Shown piece after piece: positions 10,786-20,766 of a DNA stretch of 64,000 nt (the stretch's first letter is position 1; each line of letters starts with the position of its first letter). Below the pieces are notes generated by a model. That model did not search any database. It saw nothing but the letters and a program-made list of their open reading frames with translations, and had not been told where the DNA came from. The translations under genes were made by a program, and so were the position numbers. The stretch is from Lactarius indigo. Taxonomy: Eukaryota > Basidiomycota > Agaricomycetes > Russulales > Russulaceae. The stretch spans positions 248,001 to 312,000 of the forward strand of contig JAFKAC010000038.1 in the NCBI GenBank assembly GCA_025766275.1, read 5' to 3'.

Positions 10786-12668
10786 GGATCCATCTACTTT
10801 GTCCGCCCTACTTGAGAACTTGAGGCAAATGTCCGTTGTGTTATCCTTTTGTGCTTCATAATGAGCACCCCATACTGACTCTTTCGTCGAAATTCGCCTT
10901 TCTAGCCTAGTTGCAAAGGTGTGGAACGCCTCGGGAGCCATAATTCACAACCTTTGGTCGCCGTTAACTAATCCCCCCTCTACCAGTACTTTTTCTTGGG
11001 CGCGTACACAATACTGCTGTACGATCATATCGTGACCATCCCTGAGGAGGTTAGTCACCCGTTCCCGAGTTGTCTGGCTTTCGGTGACCCCCTGGTGGCG
11101 GACTACAGATTCAGACAGTGTGGAAGAAGAAGAAATCATTCCGTAGGTCATTGTCATGAAATGGGCCCCAAGAGTTCTCTGCTTAATCCCCCCCTTCCCC
11201 CTTCGTCCAACTCCCCTTTCTTTAGCTCTTTACCTGTTCATCTTGGTACGGCTACCATACGTCTAGTCCCGGCAACAATCCGTCCTCACCGTGGCTCACA
11301 ACAGGTCCGGTATTACGCGCCACTTTCGGTGAGCGTCGTAGCATTCGGTTAGTCACTTTCCCATTGATATACGACGCATCCTTATCTATCTCATCAGCTT
11401 ACTTCTCGACATCCATGACACGTTCGCGGTGCGTGTTCTTTGACTGACGCGAGCAAATTCCGCGAACTTATCCTCCTATACTCTCGACACGGAATGTACT
11501 GTTATTCCTCAAGCTGTGCACGTTGGATGCTTTTCCTCCCTCTTGGCGTCACGATGCCGTTGACCATCCTGCCTGGGATTCTTATGCTCATTCGGTCAGT
11601 TAGAATAATACCCTCTCGTCGTTGTGTTCTTGTGAAGCCGATACATCTACCGTCGCAGGGTTTATGCATTATATAACCGGAACAAGCTCATTTTATACGG
11701 ACTGTCTACAAGTTTAGTTCTCCAGACCGTTGCCGGGCTCTGGCAATACACTGTCAGTGGTGGAACTCGTGAGTCGTCGTTTTCCAACCGAGAATATAGC
11801 TAACAAGCACGGACGCTCAGCTGCGCCGGACCCTCTAGATAACTACGAGTATCATTGTGAGTGAGCCGCCGCACTCATACCATTTTGGAGTATGTTACCG
11901 AATGACTCCTAGTCTGTATTTATCTCCCGCCTAAAAGAATGTGCGTTATTGTCTTTGTATTTTGTCTCGTTACCCAATTATTGACCTCGTTTCTAGTGGT
12001 CATCTTTCGACCATGTACATTTTCTGGGAGCTCGGTTACGATAGTGTCGTTTTCCTCCTCACGATTGCGCGGACACTCTACATGCATTGGAGACACCAGG
12101 GCGTGATCAGAAGCGGCGGTCTAGTCAGTAATCTAGTACAAGACGGTGCCTTCTACTTTGGGTGAGTACCGATCATTAGGAAAAACCGGACTGACTTGCG
12201 TTAGCTGCATCTTTTCCGTGAATTTGATGTGGGCTATCATGATCCTGCACGCACCGACAGGACTCCGCGCAATTGCTGGCGTGTACGTTCCAATATCTCT
12301 GTTTGACCCGCTATTTATCAAACTTATCTCCTGTGAAGCCCATCCGCCTGGTAAAAATTTCTTGGCAGATGTCTTTTTGCCTTTAAGTCACTGATACTAT
12401 TCCCAGTGTGAACACACTTATGGTCTGTCGAATCACTCTCAACTTGCGAACAGCCGCCTACGGGCCCACCACATTCGAAATCACGCAACGCACTGGCAGT
12501 ATCCCGATGACTGACCTGAGCCCGCGCTCACCGCGTTCGCTCTCCACGCTCAACCCAACTGGGACGAAGAATCTGCAGGTCCATGTCCAGACGGACTACG
12601 ATCACATACGAGATCACGACAGTACTATTTTGTTATCGAAACGGCCTCGGGGACCATCAATCAGATAG
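10786..12668 (+). CDS. DUF6533 multi-pass membrane protein, copy 1
   Basis: Member of a large basidiomycete family of unknown function with about seven membrane helices. The DUF6533 signature is seen as YTILLYDHIVTIPEE (10987-11049) and IQTVWKKKKS after an intron (11050-11108). Later exons are clear. 11659-11768 (VYALYNRNKLILYGL) follows the family pattern. 11821-11856, 11913-11940, 11997-12161 (WELGYDSVVFLLTIARTLYM) and 12205 onward (CIFSVNLMWAIMILHAPTGL) lead to VNTLMVCRITLNLRTAAY, ending at 12668. The N-terminus (MDPSTLSALLENLRQ from 10786) and the 11140-11650 part, including the first membrane hairpin, are not resolved and may hide a break. Confidence 0.75.
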
Positions 12669-12978
12669 CAAGGGTAAAATATATTGTCATAGTATACCTA
12701 ATTTTGCTTGCAATTTTGATTGTCTCCTTCGTCGTCGTTCTTATAATTTGGGTGGGGGCTTGCGAGTACCATCCCCTGGGCTCTCAGTGCCTCCGTACTT
12801 CACAAGAGCAAAGCGCGATGCGGTGATCACGCCATAGGTGCACGTGACCCTGGGAGGAACATCTCGCGGTTCGAATACAGTACAGTCGTTTCTACACCAC
12901 TTTGACAGGAATATCCATGGTTCCACCCAACATTCTGTACCATAGATATACGCAGCGGAATAAATTCGGAACAAAAAC
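12669..12978. other. Convergent intergenic region
   Basis: 310 bases between two gene 3' ends. It presumably holds both 3' UTRs. No repeat or RNA was recognised. Confidence 0.5.
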
Positions 12979-14656
12979 TCATACTTCATTTCCGTGTTTC
13001 AACGTATCTTCCAGCTTCTTCTGAGCTCTTTCTAATGCCATGTCTTTCTCCCGCTTCTTGTATTCTCCGAACGCACCTGAGGTTCGATAGCCTTCCCATC
13101 CGTGGACTTCTCGTAAAGTCTCCCACCATGCCTCGCTGAACGGATGTCCTGGTGCACCTGCATATCCCCAGGGCTTTGCTGTATACGGCTGGACCCAAGG
13201 GTTCAGGACGATCTCCACATCCGGATTGGTTGGCCCCGTGAAGTGGACAAGTGACGGCTTGGCTTTCATTTCCTCCATCTGGGCCGCGATCCGTGCGCGG
13301 TCGGTGCTCTGACCGTCTGCGTAAGTCCCGAGACCTTGAGCGTTCCATATCAAGGGGACCTCGTGCCACTCTCCTCGAAAGTGCACGTTAAGGAGGTCCT
13401 GGTCCTTGTATACCCAGCGGTGTGTGCCCCTCGCGAGTTCCTTTATCTGTGGTAAGCGCCTCCGTATACTAGCGAGATCCATGAGAAGCACTCCAGAATT
13501 GAAGTACTTTCCTCGGCCCACCCCCTCGTGCCCGTATGGATGTCCCACGTCAACCACCGCACCGAGCACTTTCTCCCCCAAGTCCGTTCTCCACAAATTC
13601 TGTATGTCTCCAAAAATCAACGTGTCAGCATCCAAGTAAAGTGTGCGCTCGACGGGTATGACCGAAATAAGGTCGATCCTTGCCCACGCTGCGCCCATTT
13701 CTCTCGCGAGAGAGTCCGGAGGAAGGTCCAGGAAGGTAAGAGTTACATCTTCACGAGTGGCTATAGTCTTGACAATTGCCTGCTTCCCTTCTTCCGATAG
13801 ACCACAATCGAGGACGTATATGCTGACCCTCCCTGTGGTAGCCCTTAGAAGGCTATGGATAGAGACCACGAGAGGTGTGACGTAGGACTCGTCGACCGCG
13901 TATGCTATATTTGCGCCATATCCAAGAGCACTCTCAAGGTCGTCGTAAATCTCGTCTTCGATGATGAATCCAATACGCATGTCGGCCGTTTTCTGGAGAA
14001 CCATCTGGTACTGGTCCTCCCCAGAAATCTTTCGGTATTCCCCTTCATGAAGGTCGAGGAATGCGTCGATCCCTCGCTTCGGGTGATGGCGACTGTCCTG
14101 GGGTTGCGTGTCCCAATGATAATCATCAAAGATGAACACAGCACCTTTCCTCGCCAGGCGCCACGCGAGTTCTCCGTCCAGGAACGTGTCGTCCGCCTCG
14201 TGCGAGCCGTCGACATAGACCCAGTCGAATCCCGGCTCTGCAGCGGACATCTCCTCGACCAGGACCTCCATGAGGGCAGGGACGCTAAACTTGTCCTTGA
14301 TGCGAAAGCGACCACCCGCGAGTGCTAGGTTGTGCTGGATTCTGGTGTAGCGTTCCCGGCCTGCTTGCGTCCGCATGAGGTCAAAGTGATCGATGCATAC
14401 GATCTCTCCTTCCGTCTTGCAGAGCTCTGTGAGAAGGAAGACGGCCGAACGGCCTTCCCAAGATCCTATCTCCAGTGCGCGGGGGGCTTTGGACCGAACG
14501 AGCGGGAGAAGGGTCGTCCACGCCTCGACGTTGAAACTGAACCAATCTTGGGTGGGAGTGAAAACGAACTTCTCAGAAATGGCCTAAGTACAGAAATGTC
14601 AGTAGGTGCGTAAGTAGTCTTGAAGCGGGTCAATGAGTCTGATCGTGACTGACCAT
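12979..14656 (-). CDS. SAM-dependent methyltransferase fused to GT8 glycosyltransferase
   Basis: Two domains in one 535-aa frame. Residues ~1-180 look like a class-I methyltransferase of the Methyltransf_24 type: RALEIGSWEGRSAVFLL (SAM glycine motif), GEIVCIDHFD, FDWVYVDGSHEADDTF and GAVFIFDDYHW. Residues ~195-500 look like family GT8: ANIAYAVDESYVTPLVVSIH, YLDADTLIFGDIQNLW with its DxD metal site, KYFNSGVLLMDL, YKDQDLLNV and LVHFTGPTNP. GT8 enzymes use UDP-sugars. The C-terminus is a charged coiled-coil-like tail. The main exon is 12979-14583. A single ATG codon (14654-14656) spliced over a 70-nt intron is my best guess for the start. It is transcribed away from the epimerase-glycosyltransferase gene. 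The acceptor and the methylated group are unknown. Confidence 0.85.
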
Positions 14657-15324
14657 GATGCAGAGTATGATAGTACGTTGGCTTGAGACGAAGGCAGGTC
14701 TGACTTGGGACCCTAGTACCATCTCATGGAAATAAGATTCTAAAGTTTATTGTCCGTTTGATTCTAGACTTTGCGTATATGGAAGAGACTACCTCATGCT
14801 TGTCCCATGACTTACGATGGCATCTTTGCACCCCACCCCGTCTCTCATGTCCGCAGCTTGCAATACATTCTTATGACGTTCTACGTCCCGAATTCATTCC
14901 GCAGTCTAATCTCCTGACGTTTCCTAGTTGCCAAGAGTCCGCCCGCAATACAGGAGGTTTTCCTGGTGACTTTTATCTAAGCGCGACTATCGACGGTCCC
15001 TTCATCAGGAAATCATACAGCGACCTCAGGTTTCTGATACTTCCGTTCTGAGACAGCTCAACTCTTAACTACTATCAGCGCTGCGCCCTCCCGCCGTGTC
15101 TCCCGTTCTGTGGTACTTACGCCGACGATTCCAACGGCCTGCGACTGCGTGCCGTGTTTGCTGCGGAGATACTTACCTACTTTGAACCTTTGCGCTTTCC
15201 CTCCTGACAAGTTTTGTGGAGATCGTGAACCCGAGATGTATCGGCGCAAATACGCACCACCAGCAGGCTTTGGCTTAAAGTAAGCTCAAATACAGGGTGT
15301 CATGATTCCCATGTCACTTTTGAG
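14657..15324. promoter_or_regulatory. Shared divergent promoter region of the glycan genes
   Basis: 668 bases between two head-to-head starts (minus-strand methyltransferase-GT8 and plus-strand epimerase-glycosyltransferase). A 97-codon frame at 14758 has no family resemblance. Shared control of the two genes is inferred from the arrangement only. Confidence 0.4.
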
Positions 15325-17191
15325 ATGTGCGAAAAAAACCCTGATCTCTTCGTCGTCACTGGAGGAAACGGCTTCATCGTGAGTCCCACAATAGCTAGAC
15401 AATATGTCCCCGTATTGATGGATAAATAAGGGCTCACACGTCGCTGCCCGCTTGCACAGTATGGGCCACCGCGTCCGTATTGTCGATATAGCCCCGCATT
15501 CATCTTTCAACGCTCCCATCTGCCACGAGAAAATCATCGGCAATCTTTGCGATCCCGCCACTTGCGAGCGTGCTGTGAGCGGCGCGCATACCGTCTTTCA
15601 CTTCGCGGCCATGATGGGTGGAATGGGCACGATCCATGCCAACAATGATTTCGCGATCTACGAAGTAAATCATTGCATGACACAGAACATCTTATCCGCG
15701 TCTCTCACCGCCGGCGTGAAGCGACTATTCTATGCTTCCTCTGCCTGTGTCTATCCGGAGCAGTTGCAGAAGGACAGCTCCTGCGACGTCTCGCTCGCCG
15801 AGGACGATGTGTGGACACACCTGCCACCTAGCTCTCAGGGCCTGTATGGTCTCGAGAAGCTTCACTCAGAGAACCTTCTCTATCAGTTCAAGTCAGCAAT
15901 CGACATCCGCATTGCCAGGTTCCATAACGTCTATGGCCCGAGGGGTGCCTGGGCCAATGGGCGTGAGAAAGCACCGGCAGCCCTCATCCGCAAGGCTTTA
16001 GCCTCGAAGCTTCTCGGAGACTCTCCTGCCCTCATAGAGATATGGGGGAACGGTACGCAGCGCCGTAGCTTCCTTTTCATAGACGACGCTGTCGATGCTA
16101 TTCTTCTCCTTCTTTCCTCCAACTCTGGCGATGCGGTGAACATTGGTTCCGATCGTTCTATCACCATCCTGGACTTGGCCCGCCTCGCTATCAATGCCGC
16201 CGGGTTGTCCGAATCTGCTGTTGAGTTCCGATTCGACCCCTCGAAGCCCGCGGGCGTTGGCTCACGGAATTCGAATAACACACTCATCAGAGCGCTTCTT
16301 GATTGGTCCCCGCAGGTGACGCTGGAGCAAGGTGTCGTCCGCACCGCCCAGTGGATCGAGGAGGAGATAGAGCAAGCGGTCAAGGACGTTTCTCATGCCT
16401 CGGCGCGCTCGGCCTTCCTTCGGGACCTACAACGCAGCCGGTTGATCGAATTCCGGAAGGAGTCGGTCGTGTTCGCCATACTCCTTCCCATCACTTCTAG
16501 GGGTACTGCAAACCCGAGAGTGTGCCTCGAACGCCTCAGGAAATTTGCACAGTCACTCTTCCGCACTACTTGGCGCGATAGGAACGAACTCGGCGGAACC
16601 CAATTCCACATTCGCATCTATCTTGCCATTGACCATGACGACGCACTGTTGGCCCCAGATGGCCGCGAGGCCAGCGACATTCTTGTTGCCGAAGGGTTTT
16701 CTGATATTGACGTGCATTCGTACACATTCCCCAAAGGACACGTCTGCAAACTCTGGAGGGCTAGTGCACGTCTTGCGTGGGAGAGTGGCTGCGATTACTA
16801 CGTCCTCATGGGTGACGACGTCGAACTGCTCGACGAAGGCTGGATGCGAGATAGTGTCTCCGAGTTCCAATCCATCGCAGGGCGCGAAGGGGTCCCGCCT
16901 AATTTCGGTTGCGTCATCTTCACCGACACGTCGTTCCCGGGAATGCCTACTTTCCCCATTTTGCATCGGACGCACCTCGACATTTTTGATGGAGAGGTTA
17001 TTCCTGACCTCTTCATCAATCAGGATGGCGACCCTTTCATCTATCAGCTGTACCGCCGCTGGGGCTGCGCAGTCATGTTCAATTCTCGGATTCGAAACAA
17101 CATAGGGGGCAGTGACGAAGCCCGGTACGAAAAGCAACACGCTGCCAACTGGGCGCTCCAAGGTTCTCGACGATTCCTCCTCCCGAGTTGA
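15325..17191 (+). CDS. GDP-mannose 3,5-epimerase-like domain fused to glycosyltransferase, first part of a broken frame
   Basis: Exon 1 (15325-15378) gives VVTGGNGFI. A 52-nt intron (15379-15430) leads to GSHVAARLHSMGHRVRIVD, completing the Rossmann motif. Residues ~1-330 track plant and bacterial GDP-mannose 3,5-epimerase closely: HFAAMMGGMGTI, YASSACVYPE, YGLEKLHSE (YxxxK), RFHNVYGPRGAWANGREKAP, GNGTQRRSFLFIDD and VNIGSDRSI. After a linker comes a GT-A-like glycosyltransferase region: VFAILLPITSRG, YLAIDHDDALL, FPKGHVCKLW and YYVLMGDDVELLDEGW with an acidic metal-site motif. The frame runs into a stop at 17189-17191, but the homology-like sequence continues in the next frame as a second glycosyltransferase. 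The two ORFs overlap by 80 bases and the second lacks its own ATG, so a one-base break in a single ~1004-aa protein is likely. Confidence 0.85.
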
Positions 17192-18392
17192 AGCCTGGCT
17201 TGCCACTACAGCTCCGGCAGTCCAACGAAAGTTGACTTTGGATGTCATTATCCCCAGCTACCGCGTTGACATGGGCTTCCTCGAACCGATCCTCCGGTTA
17301 CAACCATCCCCTACGTGTAGCGTCATGTGGATTGTGATCGTCGACAATCGCGATGCACCCGGTCTAGGCACACTACAGCATCGGTATGGGCATCGCACAG
17401 ACGTCCGCATCCGCGTCAACAACGCTAACATCGGCGCATCTGCCTCCCGTAACCGCGGGTTGGATGAGTCCGCGGGCGAGTGGGCGCACTTCCTCGATGA
17501 CGACGTGTTGCCCGCTCCGGATTTACTTGAGCAAGCCGAGAAGGTGATCCGTGCGCATCCAGATGCCGCCGGCTTTATCGGCAATACTCACTTCCCGGAA
17601 GCCGCCACCGTCTTCACTTGCGCGTTGCACCTCGCGGGGGTCACGTACTTTTGGGACATCGCGTCCAAGTTGGCCGAGGAAGACATCCCGTGGGGCGTGA
17701 CGGCAAACATGATCGCGCGGCGCAACGTGGACGACGGGGTGAGCTTCGATTTGCGCTTCCCGAAAACTGGAGGTGGAGAAGATATCGATTTTTGCCGACG
17801 CAAGCGCGCACGAGCCAAGGAGGGATTTCGCGCTGCCCCCAACGTGAGAGTCACGCACCCATACTGGGGTGGGGGCACACGATCTTACTGGCGTTTCTAC
17901 ATGTGGTCGAAAGGGGACGGCGCGCTGATCAAAATGTACCCCGAATTGACGTATCTCGATGGCGCGCCTAATAGCGCGGAGCTGCTTCTCGTGTCCGCGG
18001 GTACCCTGTTTGCGGGCGTCCTTCTCTGGAGTCGTGGTCTTATTGTGCTTGGCGCACGTGGGGCTGCAGCTATTTTTCTGGCTAACGTCACGCACGACCT
18101 ATATCGACACCTGCTGCGTGATGCGGCGCGTACGCAAGCTGACGCACGTTACAGACTGTCCGGACCGTTGTGGGCGGTAGCAGTAGCCGAAAGCGCACTC
18201 ATTCGGATGTTTAGCGAGTTGGGCCGCACGGCGGGTCAGTTGGAACGAGGGGAATATGGGCTTATTGGACGCCGGTTCGAGTGGTTCGCAGGTCGGGCAG
18301 GAAACGGGCCAATGGAGGAAGAGAAGAGAAACTCACGCGAGCGGATGGCATTGTTCGTTACGGTGGTGGCTTCATTGATGTGGTGCTACTAA
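17160..18392 (+). CDS. GT2-like glycosyltransferase, second part of the epimerase-glycosyltransferase frame
   Basis: From about 17160 the frame reads VLDDSSSRVEAWLA, then a GT-A nucleotide-sugar domain: LTLDVIIPSYRVDMGFLEPI, IGASASRNRGLDES, EWAHFLDDDVLPAPDLL (DxD type), a WGVTANMIARR segment, and GGGEDIDFCRRKRA, the usual ED acceptor/base region. Near the C-terminus, hydrophobic stretches (LLLVSAGTLFAGVLLW and the segment after RGLIVLGARG) could anchor it in a membrane. It has no start codon before residue ~50 of the domain (first in-frame ATG is at VDMGF). With the upstream exons the total is 3016 nt, one over a multiple of three. This fits one extra base in 17100-17165. It ends 150 bases before UDP-glucose dehydrogenase. 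Confidence 0.82.
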   Translation, partial: KVLDDSSSRVEAWLATTAPAVQRKLTLDVIIPSYRVDMGFLEPILRLQPSPTCSVMWIVIVDNRDAPGLGTLQHRYGHRTDVRIRVNNANIGASASRNRGLDESAGEWAHFLDDDVLPAPDLLEQAEKVIRAHPDAAGFIGNTHFPEAATVFTCALHLAGVTYFWDIASKLAEEDIPWGVTANMIARRNVDDGVSFDLRFPKTGGGEDIDFCRRKRARAKEGFRAAPNVRVTHPYWGGGTRSYWRFYMWSKGDGALIKMYPELTYLDGAPNSAELLLVSAGTLFAGVLLWSRGLIVLGARGAAAIFLANVTHDLYRHLLRDAARTQADARYRLSGPLWAVAVAESALIRMFSELGRTAGQLERGEYGLIGRRFEWFAGRAGNGPMEEEKRNSRERMALFVTVVASLMWCY

Positions 18393-18541
18393 GTAGTAAT
18401 GATACGTAAACGGAATATTTCATATTTGGATTCTGCGCGGCAACCCTCGTTTGCTTGCAACATTTATTTCATTGGCACCATCGCAACCCATTCCTACACT
18501 TTCACGTCTCCTTTCCTTCCTTCCACTCGGTCATCGCTCTA

Positions 18542-20419
18542 ATGGCTCCGGTCGACGTCAAGAGAATCTGCTGCAGTGCGTACCTCTCCTCATTCCTTTC
18601 CTCTCCGTACATCCCCTGACCTCTTTTTTTATTCCAGTCGGTGCCGGTTATGTTGGTCAGCGCGTCTGCCCGTACCACACTGTACGGCACCTCACCACAT
18701 TTTACAGGCGGGCCGACGTGCGCTGTCATTGCGCTCAAGTGCCCAAACATCATAGTCACGATCGTTGACCTCAACCAGAATCGGATTGATGCTTGGAACA
18801 GTAGCGACTATGCGTTGCCCATTTACGAACCTGGTCTCGACGATGTCGTCAAGCAAGCACGTGGCCGCAACCTCTTCTTTTCGACCGACATAGACCGCGC
18901 GATCCAAGAGGCCGATCTCATTTTCGTCAGTGTCAACACGCCTACAAAGAAGTCTGGCGTTGGTGCTGGCTTCGCAGCCGACCTCAAGTGTGTTGTCATT
19001 TCTCTGTGTCGTTTTATGTATTGTTCCCTCGCGAGAACTACCGCGGCTTCTATCGTACGCATGAAAAAAAAAAATCGTGGTGCAGGGGAGCTCAGTTCAC
19101 CCGATTTCGTGCTTCCTTTGCCAAGGAAGGCAATTAATTTGACACTTACTGATGAAACGTTCGCAGCTATGTCGAATCCGCTACACGCCGCATCGCCGCC
19201 GTCGCCACGTCATCCAAGATCGTGGTCGAGAAGTCTACTGTACCGATGCGAACCGCCGAGTCGATGCGAACGATCCTAGAGGCCAATTCAAGGGCGGGCA
19301 TCCGGTTCGATATCCTTTCCAATCCCGAGTTCCTCGCAGAAGGCACCGCTATCAGCGATCTATTCGCTCCCGATCGGGTGTTGATTGGGTCACTGCAAAC
19401 TCCTGAGGGCAAGAGCGCGTGTCAGTCCCTGACTAACGTCTATGCCAACTGGGTCCCGTTAGTCTGCGCCACATTCGGTTTAATGCAGGTCGACTCATAC
19501 GCACTATGACAGGACCGCTCGCATCTTGACCGTCGGCCTCTGGTCGTCCGAACTGTCTAAACTAGCGGCCAATGCGATGTTGGCCCAACGTATATCGTCT
19601 ATCAATGCGCTGTCCGCCATTTGCGAGGCAACGGGAGCCAACATTGAGGAAGTCGCTCATGCGGTCGGAAAAGACACGCGAGTTGGGCCCAAATTCCTGC
19701 GCGCTTCTGTCGGATTTGGTGGCTCTTGTTTCCAAAAGGATATTCTCAATCTCGTCTATCTTTCGGAAAGTCTCCACCTTCCAGAAGTGGCGGCATATTG
19801 GCGTCAAGTTGTCACCCTGAATGAGTATCAAAAACGGCGCTTCTCGAAGCGCGTCGTTGACTCGCTCTTCAATACTATTACCAACAAAGTATTTCCAATT
19901 ATGTTTTCCATCGTAGCTCCATTCTTATGGAGCGGTCTTGTCTTTGACAGAATATTGCTATTCTTGGCTTTGCCTTCAAAGCCGACACGGGTGACACCCG
20001 CGAATCTCCCGCAATCACACTCGTCCGCGACTTCCTTTCTGAACGTGCTCACGTCACGATTTATGATCCCCAAGTCGAAGAATCTCAGATTTGGTTCGAC
20101 CTTTCCGAAGCCCTTCCTGAGGTTCCTGTAGAACAGAGTACGTGTTACCAAATTACCCTGATTCAAGTTTCTTCATCTTTTTTTTTTAGTCAAGAAGCAG
20201 GTGACAATCGCCAAATCAGCGCTCTCAGCCGCTCAGAACAGCGAGGCGGTCGTTGTCGCGACGGAGTGGAAAGAATTCATCAATATCGATTGGCGCGCCG
20301 TGTACGACACCATGAAGAAGCCCGCGTTCGTATTTGACGGACGCATGATTCTCGACCGCGAAGCCCTTCGCCAAATTGGCTTCGAGGTAATGACCATTGG
20401 CCGCGGCGACAAGTTCTAG
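18542..20419 (+). CDS. UGD1: UDP-glucose 6-dehydrogenase
   Basis: Oxidises UDP-glucose to UDP-glucuronate, the precursor of glucuronic acid and xylose in fungal capsules and cell walls. Seven exons sum to 1416 nt (471 aa, intact). N-terminal NAD domain: [23 protein letters not shown] and IVVEKSTVP. The middle helix has [20 protein letters not shown]. The catalytic loop [14 protein letters not shown] contains the active-site Cys. The C-terminal UDP-binding domain has [24 protein letters not shown] and a final VFDGRMILD. Introns are 18576-18637, 18656-18707, 18988-19166 (179 nt, unusually long here), 19458-19512, 19889-19950 and 20138-20189. Exon 2 is only 18 nt. Lying directly behind the glycosyltransferases, it could supply their UDP-sugar. 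Confidence 0.96.
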
Positions 20420-20766
20420 ATGGGCACATATACCTTGGACACGCCTTTTTTTTTTTTGGTTCCCCATTGACTCTGATCCGATTGATCGACACTGCAGTCC
20501 AATTGCTACTCGTCCTACCTTCATAGATGGACGGACCTTAACTCCTTCCTACGTACAGAGTATTCCCCTGACCTAGAGACGTTTGCGACACTGTATTTAC
20601 TGGGACAATTCGTTCCTCCCATATAAAACATCTAACTGTCCATTTCACGAACAATCAACCACTCGCATGGGGCGCCACATATATATCGAGAAGAAATCAA
20701 GATCTTGTACACGACAAACGTCCAGTCGACATAATTGAACAGAGAAGAACTGGGATATATCGCAAT
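20420..20766. other. Convergent intergenic region
   Basis: 347 bases between convergent gene ends. It has a T-rich run at about 20447-20457 just past the UDP-glucose dehydrogenase stop. Probable 3' UTRs only. Confidence 0.5.

Noticed and set aside
17112..17200. Programmed +1 ribosomal frameshift between the glycosyltransferase domains
   Set aside because: No known slippery heptamer or pausing element is seen. Other genes nearby have similar one-base breaks, so an indel is the simpler reading.
16553..17248. 231-codon minus-strand ORF
   Set aside because: Antisense shadow of the GC-rich glycosyltransferase coding sequence.
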